A stretch of DNA of 30,232 bases, taken from positions 1 to 30,232 of the forward strand of contig DASYIL010000320.1 of NCBI GenBank assembly GCA_035997545.1. The letters run 5' to 3'. Below are positions 15,279 through 23,014 of the stretch, in pieces. Numbering within the stretch: the first letter of the stretch is position 1; each line of letters starts with the position of its first letter. Position numbers and translations under genes: made by a program. The notes below the pieces were generated by a model that was not told the origin of the DNA, searched no databases, and saw nothing but the letters and a program-made list of their open reading frames with translations. The DNA is from GCA-003244245 sp035997545 (GTDB lineage: Bacteria > Actinomycetota > Actinomycetes > Mycobacteriales > Pseudonocardiaceae).

Positions 15279-16438
15279 CGGTTCCCTCCGATGGGGTCTG
15301 GCCCGATGGGATCGGGCAGGGCCCGGGAGACGCCCGGTCGGTAGTGGGGCTGTTTGCGCGCCATGAGCCGGTCGTAGAGGTCGTCGATCTGGCGGGTGAC
15401 CGCCTCGATGCCGTACCGCTCGCGGATGGCCGGCACGTCCTCGCGGGGGCGGCGCCCGCCGGCCAGTTCGGCGGCAATCTCCCGGCACAGCCCCTCCTCC
15501 TCGCCGGGCACCTGACGGGCCCGCTCGGTGGTGATGCCGTCCAGCGCCGGGCAGGTGGTGTAGAGCGCGGGTATCCCGTTGGCCAGGGCCTCGAGCACCG
15601 ACAGCCCAAATGTCTCCTGCTCCGAGGACGCGATGAACAGATCCAGACTGGACAGCATCGCGGCGACGTCATGCCGTTCACCGGCGAAGGTCACGAGATC
15701 CGCGACGCCCTCGCGGTGCGCCTCGGCCTCCAGCTCGGGCCGGCTCTGGCCGTCGCCGACGATCAGCAGCCGGTGTTGATCGTCGAGCAGCGGCGCCGCA
15801 GCCCGGATCACGAGGTCGAACCGCTTGATCGGGTCGTGCCGGCCCAGCACGCCGATGACGTAGGCGTCGAGGGGGAGGCCGAACTCGCCGCGGATCCGGT
15901 CCCGGGCGTCGGCGTCGAAAGCGACCCGACCGAAGTCGAGTCCGTTGGGGATAACCTCGATCTTCCGGGCCGTCACGCCCCACTTCGCCAGCCGGTGCGC
16001 CACCGCGGCGGACACCGCGATCGTGGCGTCGGAGCACAGGTCGGTGCCGAGGTACAGGGCGCGCACCCCCAGCGTCATCCGCCTGCGCTCCAGGTGCGTC
16101 TCGCCGATGGAGTGCTCGGTGGTCACCACCACCGGCGTGCCGGCCAGCCGGGCCGCTAACCGGCCGTAAATACAGGACCGGTACAGGTGAGCGTGCACCA
16201 CGTGGTAGCTGCCGGCGCGGATCAGCTGCGTCAGCCGCAGCAGCGCGGATAGTTCGGTGTTGCGGGTCATCCCCAGGTCGCGGACCCGCACTCCATCCCC
16301 GGAGATCATCTCGGCCACCGCACCGGGGTTGTAGAGCGTCACGACGTCGGACTGGTGGCGGGTGTGTTGCAGCACTGACCGCAGCTGCAGCTCCGCGCCT
16401 CCGACGCCTAGCCCGGTGATCACGTGGAGAACCTTCAC
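15275..16438 (-). CDS. Glycosyltransferase family 4
   Basis: This 387-residue protein begins at GTG 16438, preceded by AGGAGG at the best spacing, and overlaps the upstream sugar transferase stop as GTGA; this overlap and ribosome site fix the start. It has the two-lobe GT-B pattern: an N-terminal MKVLHVITGLGVGGAELQL acceptor lobe, and a C-terminal lobe with VIGVLGRHDPIKRFDLVI, LLIVGDGQ and the retaining EX7E motif E275...E283 (SSEQETFGLSVLEALANG). No membrane segment is seen. It should add a sugar to the lipid-linked precursor on the cytoplasmic face. The donor is unknown. The C-terminal tail has a short DPIGPDPIGG duplication. Confidence 0.93.
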   Translation of the reverse strand: MKVLHVITGLGVGGAELQLRSVLQHTRHQSDVVTLYNPGAVAEMISGDGVRVRDLGMTRNTELSALLRLTQLIRAGSYHVVHAHLYRSCIYGRLAARLAGTPVVVTTEHSIGETHLERRRMTLGVRALYLGTDLCSDATIAVSAAVAHRLAKWGVTARKIEVIPNGLDFGRVAFDADARDRIRGEFGLPLDAYVIGVLGRHDPIKRFDLVIRAAAPLLDDQHRLLIVGDGQSRPELEAEAHREGVADLVTFAGERHDVAAMLSSLDLFIASSEQETFGLSVLEALANGIPALYTTCPALDGITTERARQVPGEEEGLCREIAAELAGGRRPREDVPAIRERYGIEAVTRQIDDLYDRLMARKQPHYRPGVSRALPDPIGPDPIGGNR

Positions 16439-17838
16439 CGTCTTCCTCCTGACGCTGCGGTTCCTGACACCAGGGCGCAGAGAGTGCGAACCAAGATCAC
16501 TAGGTCCATCCAGGGAGACCAGTACTCGATGTAGTGGTTGTCCAAGCGGACCCGGTCGGCGATTGAGGTGTCTCCGTGCAACCCGTGCACCTGGGCCCAC
16601 CCGGTCAGTCCGCCCCGCATCCGGTGCCGGTCGGCGTACCGCGGAATCTGGCGGGCGAAGTGCGCCGCGAAGTACGGCCGTTCTGGCCGGGGTCCCACCA
16701 GGGACATCTGGCCGCGCAGCACGTTGATCAGCTGCGGGAGCTCATCGAGGTGGGTGGTACGCAGCCATCGACCGAGCGGGGTGGTCTGCTCGGGCAGCAC
16801 CTTCCAGCGGGTGTCAGAGTCGGCGTGGTCGATCATGGAGCGCAGCTTGACCAGCTCCATCGTCGTGCCGGACCGGGTGATGCGGGTCTGGCGGAACAGC
16901 GCGGGGCGGCCACTGTGCAGCCGGACCGCGACCGCAAGGGCCAACAGCAGCGGTGCGACAGCGACGAGCAGTGCTGCTGCGCCCACGACATCGAAGGCAG
17001 CCTTGGTGAGGGCACCGAGCCGCCCGTGTCCGAGCCGGCGCAGCGGTACCAGCGGAATGTCGCCCAGCTCGTCGAGATAACCGCGAGGCAGCGCGGCACC
17101 AAGCTCGTAGAGCCGCGGCACCACGCAGACGTCCACAGGTAACGGTCGGGCGGCCCGCAGCACCGGCACCAGGTCCGCATCCTGGGTGGCGGGGAAGCAC
17201 ACGATGACTCGCTGGATGCCGTGGCGTGTGACCACGTCGGCCAGCTCCGCCGGCCCGCCGAGCAGCGGGAGGGGGAGGCACTGCTCGGCGAGTCGACTGT
17301 CGAGGAACCCCTGGGGCACCAACCCGAGTTCCGGGTGGTTGCCGAGTAGTTCCACGACCCGCACCGCGGTGGCGCCGGTGCCGACGATCAGCGTCGGCTC
17401 GAGCAGCCGCCCGCGGCGGTGTGCGGACTTCAGTGCGGCACAGGCCCCGGCGCGCAGGGTGACCAGCGACGCGGTCGAGAGCAACCCCAGCCGCAGCCCC
17501 TCGGCGTACCCGACCCACGGCAGTACGGCGAGCAGCGGTATCGCCGTCACCGCCACTGTCCGCGGCACCTGGTCGGAGATCCGCCGGCAGATCCGGAGCC
17601 GGTGTTGCCCGTCAGCGGTCAGCAGCACCAGCACTGCGCAGGCATACGTCGTTGCCCACCACGCCGACGCCCCCGCCAGCAGACCGGCCGTGGCGAGGCC
17701 GACGATGTCGACCATCGGGAGCACGGCCACCGGTGCGTGCCGCCCCAACCGCGCGCCGGGACCCGCTATGGGGCCGTTAACGGGAGCACCCGCTATGACC
17801 GGGGTCGTTGATCCCGGCACGATGAGCGTGGTGGTCAC
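16435..17838 (-). CDS. Polyprenyl-phosphate hexose-1-phosphate transferase (initiating sugar transferase), operon B
   Basis: This 467-residue membrane protein starts at GTG 17838 and overlaps the FAD oxidoreductase stop as GTGA. N-terminal hydrophobic segments (about 35-72, 90-130) are followed by a CoA-binding-like middle domain (LIVGTGATAVRVVELLG near 150-165). The C-terminal sugar transferase domain starts near 275 with a membrane helix and contains FRQTRITRSG, MELVKLRSM, HLDELPQLINVLRGQMSLVG, PRPERPYF and GGLTGWAQVHGLHGDTS. It would attach a sugar-1-phosphate to the polyprenyl carrier. It is the second such enzyme in the window and clearly diverged from the one at 7679-9232, so the two operons probably start two different repeat units or alternative versions of one. 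Confidence 0.92.
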   Translation of the reverse strand: MTTTLIVPGSTTPVIAGAPVNGPIAGPGARLGRHAPVAVLPMVDIVGLATAGLLAGASAWWATTYACAVLVLLTADGQHRLRICRRISDQVPRTVAVTAIPLLAVLPWVGYAEGLRLGLLSTASLVTLRAGACAALKSAHRRGRLLEPTLIVGTGATAVRVVELLGNHPELGLVPQGFLDSRLAEQCLPLPLLGGPAELADVVTRHGIQRVIVCFPATQDADLVPVLRAARPLPVDVCVVPRLYELGAALPRGYLDELGDIPLVPLRRLGHGRLGALTKAAFDVVGAAALLVAVAPLLLALAVAVRLHSGRPALFRQTRITRSGTTMELVKLRSMIDHADSDTRWKVLPEQTTPLGRWLRTTHLDELPQLINVLRGQMSLVGPRPERPYFAAHFARQIPRYADRHRMRGGLTGWAQVHGLHGDTSIADRVRLDNHYIEYWSPWMDLVILVRTLCALVSGTAASGGRR

Positions 17839-19061
17839 CGGCGGGCTCCCACGGCGATTCCCGGCCCGCGGGTGGTGGTGAGCGAGCTGGTCACCGTGCG
17901 TCCCGCGTAGGCCGCCCCGTAGACGAACCGCATGACCGGCCCGAAGGTCGGGGCCACGGCTGGACCGACGAAATACAGGTCCGGCACCGACGACTGGAAG
18001 TCCGGACCGACGTCGGGACTACCCGCCAAGGTGTGCACCCTCGATCGGAGCCGCGCATCCAGGAACGTCAGCCGGTCCAGATCGGTGCGGTATCCGGTGG
18101 CGGCCAGGACGTGCTCGGCGGTGATCTCCTTGAAGCTCCCGCCGCTGACCCGCACGCCCAGCCGCACACCCCAGCGCTCGGGCTCCGCCCACCGCACCGA
18201 GTGCTCGACCAGCGTGCGGATCTTGCCTTCCACCCGCTGGCGCAGCCAGTAGGCGCCGGCCGGTCCGAGTGCGGTCCGGGCGGTCCGTACTCGCCGGGCG
18301 ACCGGCAGCCGGCGGAACAGGTTCGGCTGTGTCGAGTAGAACCAGGTGGACCAACCCGAGCCCAGCGGCGCCTCGGGTTCCCGCAGCCGCCGCCGCACCG
18401 ACCGCTGGGTGGCCAGCGGATCTCCGTTCCACACCACACCCGGTGCTCGGGCGAGCACCGTGACCCGGGCTCCGCACTCGTGCAGCAGGGCAGCCGATTC
18501 CAGCGCGGACTGGCCGGCGCCGACGACGGCGACCTCGCGGTCGGCGAAGACGCTGAGGTCATCGTGTGCGGAGGTGTGCGTGCACTTCTGGGCCGGCAGC
18601 TCGGCCAGGGTGCCGGGCAGGTGGGCGAAGTGCTGCACCCCGGTGGCCACGACGACCTTGCGGGCCCGCGCGCTGCTCCCGTCGGACAGGGTGAGGTCGA
18701 AGTGCCCGCCCGCCTGGGTCACGTCGCTGACCATCAGCTCTTCCAGGTGGGGAACCTCGGCGCGCTGGAACCAGTCGCCGTATGCCACGAAGGTCTCCAG
18801 CGGTACCGGGAGCCCGTAGTCCGCGTAGTCTCGGCCGCTGGCCTCGCAGAACGCGCGCAGGGTGTGCGTCGCGGCCGGGTCGGACAGGTTGGAGGCGTAC
18901 CCCTGCGACTTGAGGAACATGCCGCGGGGCATCGCCTCACGCCACAACTGCATCGGCAGTCCGAACTGGCGGAAGGGGACGCCGGCGGCGCGCAGGTGGG
19001 CGCCAAGCGACAGGCCGTAGGGGCCGGCGCCTACGATGGCAACGTCGACCGGGTCGTTCAT
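17835..19061 (-). CDS. FAD/NAD(P)-binding oxidoreductase (flavin monooxygenase-like)
   Basis: This 408-residue protein starts at ATG 19061, overlapping the ATP-grasp stop as ATGA. It has an N-terminal FAD motif VDVAIVGAGPYGLSLGAHL (GxGxxG), a second dinucleotide motif VAVVGAGQSALESAALL near residues 170-185, and LAATGYRTDL near 320, the arrangement of class B flavin monooxygenases and SidA/PvdA-like enzymes. The FxGxxxHxxxW fingerprint of classical FMOs is not evident; HTSAHDDLSVF occupies that area. It is soluble. Tight coupling to an ATP-grasp ligase suggests the two act on the same substrate, for example oxidation or N-hydroxylation of an amine that is then attached to a glycan carboxylate. 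That role is inference; no substrate is identifiable. Confidence 0.87.
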   Translation of the reverse strand: MNDPVDVAIVGAGPYGLSLGAHLRAAGVPFRQFGLPMQLWREAMPRGMFLKSQGYASNLSDPAATHTLRAFCEASGRDYADYGLPVPLETFVAYGDWFQRAEVPHLEELMVSDVTQAGGHFDLTLSDGSSARARKVVVATGVQHFAHLPGTLAELPAQKCTHTSAHDDLSVFADREVAVVGAGQSALESAALLHECGARVTVLARAPGVVWNGDPLATQRSVRRRLREPEAPLGSGWSTWFYSTQPNLFRRLPVARRVRTARTALGPAGAYWLRQRVEGKIRTLVEHSVRWAEPERWGVRLGVRVSGGSFKEITAEHVLAATGYRTDLDRLTFLDARLRSRVHTLAGSPDVGPDFQSSVPDLYFVGPAVAPTFGPVMRFVYGAAYAGRTVTSSLTTTRGPGIAVGARR

Positions 19062-20416
19062 GTCAGCGCCTTCCGTGCGGGTGGTTGCGGTGGTGGTGAG
19101 TGCCGCGGTGCGCCACGGCCTGGCCGGTAGCGGGGTGGTTCCGAGCGGGATGGCGCGGGAATGTCGGCGCGACCGCCGCGCACCCGCAGCGGTCGGGTCA
19201 TCGCCCGCCACCCCATGCGCAGGCACATCAGCCCGAACGGGGTGAGATCATCACGGGCGAACCAGGCCAGCTCGTCGACCCCGCGCACCGACGCCACCCA
19301 GGACGTCAGATCGAGGCCGTGACGCCGGTAGCGCAGCGCTGCGATCGGGTCGTAGTTCTCGACGAGGAAGCTGCGTCCGATGCGTGGCAAGACTGCCGGG
19401 ACGTCACGGCCGGTCAGGTTCAGGTGCGCCGCCACCACCACGTCGACCCCGGCAGCGTCGTGGAACAGGCGGAACTGCGCACCCAGTCGCGGGTTGAAGT
19501 CCAGCAGCTTGTACTGGCCGTCGCGGGGATCCTGCCGGTAGTCGAGGTCGACGATGCCTCGAAACCCCAGCCGCTCCACGAGTTCGGTGGCCTGGCGGTG
19601 CAGCTCCGGGTTGTCCACCCAGCGCCCAAGGCTGGTCAGCCCGGTGTGCGCCGGGTATGAGCGTTCCTTGATCCCGACGAACCCGGTCCGGCAGCGCGAG
19701 CGGGCGTCACCGTAACCGTGGAAGAAGAAGTCCTGGCCAGGGCGGCGCGGGATGTACTCCTGCAGCATCAGGGCGGTGCTGTTGCGCCCGGCGCAGGCTT
19801 GGTAGGCGGCTACGAGTTCGTCCCGGGTGCGGATCACCGAGGTGCTCCGCAGCCCCGGCATACCGCTGGTCAACCACGGGGTGGCGAGCTTGGCGACCAG
19901 CGGGAACCCGACCCGGTCGGTGAAGTCCTGCGCATCGGCGAGGGATTGCGGCAGCGTCGCCGCCACGTCGGGCACGTCGAGCTCGCGGCACAGTTGGTGC
20001 AAGGTGTATTTGCCGGCCAGCTGGCGGGGCAGGCCCGCGGGCGGGTCAGGGAACAGGAATGCCTGCCTCAGGTCGGTGCCGTGCTCGGCGAGGAAGATCG
20101 CGCCGGCGTCATCGGTGGGGATGAGCACGGCGCGACGGCCGATCCGCTCCGCGAGCGTCATCAACCCGGCTCGTACCTGGTCGACGTCGCAGGCGGAGGG
20201 CCGCCACGTCCATCGGCCGTGCAGGTATCGGGAGTGGGCCGCTGGCGCCAACGGGTTCTCGTGCACGCCGTAGACCGGCACGCCCAGGCGCCCAAGGCTG
20301 CGGATTGCACCGAGGGCGCCGTGGTGCATGACGTTGCGGTCGAGCTTGAAAATGACTGCCGGTATCGAGGTATCCAGTTGTGTCGTCGCCATCTGGGCGG
20401 GCGGGGGGTAGGTCAT
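19058..20416 (-). CDS. ATP-grasp carboxylate-amine ligase
   Basis: This 452-residue protein is read from ATG 20416 (GAGG about 10 bases upstream); ATG 20392 is an in-frame alternative. The N-terminal domain (about 18-115) reads AVIFKLDRNVMHHGALGAIRSL and the central ATP-grasp fold runs to about 330. Visible ATP-grasp elements include KYTLHQLCRELDVPDVAAT, FPLVAKLATPW, the LMLQEYIPRRPGQDF strand and the metal-binding DLDYRQDPRDGQYKLLDFNPR, whose acidic and Asn residues sit in the usual DFNPR context. The C-terminal 50 residues are Pro/Arg-rich and probably disordered. Family enzymes form amide or ester-like bonds by way of acyl phosphates. Placed 12 bp after a UDP-sugar dehydrogenase that would make a uronic acid, it might amidate the uronate carboxyl with an amino acid or amine. 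Confidence 0.87.
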   Translation of the reverse strand: MTYPPPAQMATTQLDTSIPAVIFKLDRNVMHHGALGAIRSLGRLGVPVYGVHENPLAPAAHSRYLHGRWTWRPSACDVDQVRAGLMTLAERIGRRAVLIPTDDAGAIFLAEHGTDLRQAFLFPDPPAGLPRQLAGKYTLHQLCRELDVPDVAATLPQSLADAQDFTDRVGFPLVAKLATPWLTSGMPGLRSTSVIRTRDELVAAYQACAGRNSTALMLQEYIPRRPGQDFFFHGYGDARSRCRTGFVGIKERSYPAHTGLTSLGRWVDNPELHRQATELVERLGFRGIVDLDYRQDPRDGQYKLLDFNPRLGAQFRLFHDAAGVDVVVAAHLNLTGRDVPAVLPRIGRSFLVENYDPIAALRYRRHGLDLTSWVASVRGVDELAWFARDDLTPFGLMCLRMGWRAMTRPLRVRGGRADIPAPSRSEPPRYRPGRGAPRHSPPPQPPARKALT

Positions 20417-20428
20417 CGGAGCCGGTCC

Positions 20429-21799
20429 TCACACCACGCTGCGCTGCGTAGCGCCGTCGAACTGGTACGTCGCGTCGAGAACGCGCGGGCAGTCCCGGAT
20501 CCACTCGTAGTCGGTCCCGGGGTGCAGTACGTGGATGACTGCTAGGTCCCAGCCGGCACCGCCGGGTGCTGCCACGCTGCGCATCGACCGCCGTTGCGGT
20601 GTCTGGATCGCCGGCACCAGCGGGTCGTGGTACCGGACGTCAGCGCCGCACTCGGCGAGCCCGTCGATGATCGGCAGCGCCGGCGATTCCCGGATGTCGG
20701 AGACCCCGGCCTTGTAGCTGACCCCGACCACGATCACCCTGGCACCGGCGAGCGGGCGGCCGTCGGCGGCGAGCACCTCGGCGGCGCGCTCGACGACGCG
20801 GGCGGGACGCGCGTGGATCGACCGCATGGCCTGCTCGATCAGCGGCGTCGGCCGGTTGCGCCCGCGTAACTGCCACAGCAGGTAGTGCGGATCGCACGGG
20901 ATGCAGTGCCCGCCCACCCCCGGTCCGGGGAACACCCCGAGAAAGCCGTAGGGCTTGGTCGCGGCCGCCAGGGTCACCTCGATCGGATCCAGCCCCAGCG
21001 TGCCGCACACGTCGGCGAACTCGTTGGCCAACGCGAGGGCGACCGCGCGGAAGATGTTCTCGTAGAGCTTGGTCAGCTCGGCGGCCTCTGGAGAGGTCAC
21101 CAGATACACCGAGTCAGTCAACTGCCTGATCACCCGCGCGGCCCGGTCGCTGCACTCGGCCGTGGCGCCGCCCACCACCCGAGGCGTCTCCCGTTGGACG
21201 TGGTCGGGGTTGCCGGGGTCGATGCGTTCCGGGCTGAAGGCGACGTAGACGTCCTCGCCTACGATCAGGCCGCGCGCCTGGAGCGGCTCGACGAGCAGTT
21301 GGCGCGTGGTGCCGGCGAAGCTGGTCGAGGTCAGGATGATCGTCTGTCCCTGGTGGGCGTGCTCGACGACGGTCTGGCAGGCGCGCTGCAGTGCGGTCAG
21401 ATCCGGGATGTGGTGGGAGTCCACCGGGGTGGGAACGCAGACGATCACCGCGTCGGAATCGGCCAGCGTGGCGCTGTCACTGGTGAGCCGGAAACTCTCA
21501 TCGCCGTTCGCCGCGGCCAGCCGCACCTGGTCGAGGTCGGAGAGGTCGACGTCGCCGGACTCGATAGCGCGCAGGCGGTCGTCGCTGATGTCGAAGCCGG
21601 TGATCCACGACGAGCGGCCCAGCAGCGCCAACGCCGTCGGCAGCCCGACATACCCGAGACCTACGATAGCGACAGGCCCCAATCGGGCGGGTGCGTTCCC
21701 GGCGACAGGTTGGGCGTCCGGTAGGGAGAATGGCACCAGCCGGTTCTCCAGAAGTCGCTCCCGCCCGTTGATCGCAAGCGCAAGCCGGCGTTCAGCCAC
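20429..21799 (-). CDS. UDP-glucose/UDP-ManNAc-type 6-dehydrogenase (nucleotide-sugar dehydrogenase)
   Basis: The 456-residue frame opens at GTG 21799 behind a run of eight G; GTG 21736, with GGAG 9 bases upstream, is an alternative that removes 21 poorly conserved residues. The NAD motif is G47-L-G49-Y-V-G52. The family's hallmark residues are present: SPERIDPGN (189-197), K244 in AELTKLYENIFRAVALALAN, and the catalytic C299 in GPGVGGHCIPCDPHYL. The C-terminal domain has GVSYKAGVSDIRESPAL. The enzyme performs the four-electron oxidation of a UDP-hexose to a uronic acid. The sequence leans to the WbpA/WecC (UDP-ManNAc/GlcNAc) side, but UDP-glucose cannot be excluded. It heads operon B and is separated from the ATP-grasp gene by 12 bp. 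Confidence 0.92.
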   Translation of the reverse strand: MAERRLALAINGRERLLENRLVPFSLPDAQPVAGNAPARLGPVAIVGLGYVGLPTALALLGRSSWITGFDISDDRLRAIESGDVDLSDLDQVRLAAANGDESFRLTSDSATLADSDAVIVCVPTPVDSHHIPDLTALQRACQTVVEHAHQGQTIILTSTSFAGTTRQLLVEPLQARGLIVGEDVYVAFSPERIDPGNPDHVQRETPRVVGGATAECSDRAARVIRQLTDSVYLVTSPEAAELTKLYENIFRAVALALANEFADVCGTLGLDPIEVTLAAATKPYGFLGVFPGPGVGGHCIPCDPHYLLWQLRGRNRPTPLIEQAMRSIHARPARVVERAAEVLAADGRPLAGARVIVVGVSYKAGVSDIRESPALPIIDGLAECGADVRYHDPLVPAIQTPQRRSMRSVAAPGGAGWDLAVIHVLHPGTDYEWIRDCPRVLDATYQFDGATQRSVV

Positions 21800-21978
21800 A
21801 ATCCCCCCCCACTGTGGATCTGTGCTGTACCGACAGTCGCATCACGCGCCCACCGGGACCTCCGTCATCGGCGGTAGTCCACCTACGCCGTGTGGTGGAT
21901 ACGGTGTGCACCTGATGCGAACAGCGCGTGCGCTAGCTGCGGATATGCCGGGAGTGTGGGCTGGTCACTCGCTATTGG
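21800..21978. promoter_or_regulatory. Leader of operon B with G8 tract and inverted repeat
   Basis: This is the probable promoter region of operon B. It holds a C8 run on the plus strand (21803-21810), read as G8 three bases before the GTG start, and an inverted repeat TCCACC (21878-21883) / GGTGGA (21894-21899) with a 10-bp spacer about 80-100 bp upstream of the start. The repeat could be an operator, perhaps for the LuxR regulator of the same operon. No clear -35/-10 pair was found. Confidence 0.35.
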
Positions 21979-22266
21979 TCACGGTGTGGCGGTGGTTCCG
22001 CCGGCCCCGACCCGAGCAGCCGCCGCGCCCGGTTCCGGTGTGGCCGCTATGGTTCGCCGAGTTCCTGTCCAGGGTCGTCGCGATCGAGGTGTTGTGCCGC
22101 GGCCACACCGTAGCGACGCCGCGGCCGCGGTGATCAGCGCGCCGCGCAGCTCGAACCAGAACGCGGCCAGCACGATCGGGATCAGCGCGTAGATGGAGAT
22201 CGCGAGACTGGGCTGATTCACCGCGAGCCGCACCAAGGTGATGACCGCCAGCAGGAGGAACATCAC
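21979..22266 (-). pseudogene. Fragment of a membrane sensor protein (N-terminal transmembrane part)
   Basis: Reading from GTG 22266 (followed by ATG 22263), residues 2-50 form two or three strong hydrophobic segments (MMFLLLAVITLVRLAV, then ISIYALIPIVLAAFWFELRG). This is a pattern seen at the N-terminus of membrane sensor kinases and diguanylate cyclases. After ALITAAAASL the frame becomes Arg/Thr/Pro-rich with no relation to any family, and the alternative frame is no better, so the gene appears to break near 22115. No kinase or GGDEF domain follows. It lies just upstream of operon B on the same strand and could be the relic of the sensor that once partnered the LuxR regulator, but that link is speculative. 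A small intact membrane peptide is the alternative. Confidence 0.4.
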
Positions 22267-22445
22267 GTGAGCGCGAGCGTGACGCAGGCAAATCCTACCG
22301 GCACATAGGGCTGCGGCGGTCGCGCTCGCGAGTAAACGGACCGCTAGGAGATCAAGGCTAGGGCGAACCGCCGGCTGCGAGGATGGCGAGATCTCCTCGC
22401 CCCTTTGCTGGGGCGCCGGCGGTCGCTGGGCTGCTCAGCGGTCAG

Positions 22446-22673
22446 TCAGACGTCCAGCTGGCCGGCGCGGGCGCTGGCCAGCACCGTCCGCCACTCCGCG
22501 GTAGTAAAGACCAGCACCGGGGTGTCGGCACCGAGCTTGCTGTCCCGGACACCAACCCACCCGGTCAGCTCAGTGGTGATCTCCACGCATTCTACGCCCT
22601 CGATCCACGAGTAGCTCGCCTTACGCCATTGAGTGCAGCTGCGGAAGGCGGTCTGTGCGGCTTCGTGATTCAT
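22446..22673 (-). CDS. DUF397 domain protein
   Basis: This 75-residue protein starts at ATG 22673 with GGAGGAG 5 bases upstream. It matches DUF397 from end to end: WRKASYSWIEGVECVEI, then VRDSKLG and VLVFTTAEWRTVLASARAG. DUF397 proteins are small actinomycete proteins usually encoded next to an XRE-type helix-turn-helix regulator and thought to act with it, as in BldB/Scr1-type pairs. No such partner is present here: upstream is 341 bp without a gene and then LigD, and downstream is the sensor fragment. It is therefore an orphan copy, either working with a distant regulator or left over from a lost pair. Confidence 0.9.
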   Translation of the reverse strand: MNHEAAQTAFRSCTQWRKASYSWIEGVECVEITTELTGWVGVRDSKLGADTPVLVFTTAEWRTVLASARAGQLDV

Positions 22674-23014
22674 GACATCTCCTCCACTCAGCGGACCTGC
22701 GTGGCCCGCGATAGATCCGGGATGCGTGCTGAATCTGCACGCGGATAATCATGATAAAGAGGGCACGACCACAAGTACCGGTACACGGCCCAGCCTCTCT
22801 CGCGTGACATCCTGTCGCTGCCAGGACGTACCCGAAGGCTAGCGCCGTTTAGCAGCAGCGGCACACCAGAAGCCGGCTGCCTGCACAAAGGCCCGAGATT
22901 ACCGGTAGACGGCTACGGCCCTGGCCTCGCGGAAGCGCGCCCGCAACGAGCAGCACGACCGCCGCCGCCGGCGATGTCCGCGCCAGGCAAGGGAGATGAG
23001 GATCAGGTGACCTA
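22674..23014. other. Gene-free stretch between LigD and DUF397
   Basis: These 341 bp hold no convincing gene; a short minus-strand frame at 22688-22888 has no recognisable family or ribosome site. An AT-rich patch at 22744-22760 with the palindrome ATCATGAT (22748-22755) stands out from the GC-rich surroundings and is the best place for the DUF397 promoter. Confidence 0.4.

Noticed and set aside
22273..22329. Inverted repeat GCGAGCGTGAC / GTCGCGCTCGC with a 35-bp spacer
   Set aside because: One G-U mismatch and a long spacer in GC-rich DNA; too weak to call a terminator or operator.
22688..22888. 66-codon minus-strand frame upstream of DUF397, considered as the missing XRE partner
   Set aside because: No helix-turn-helix pattern, no ribosome site and too short.
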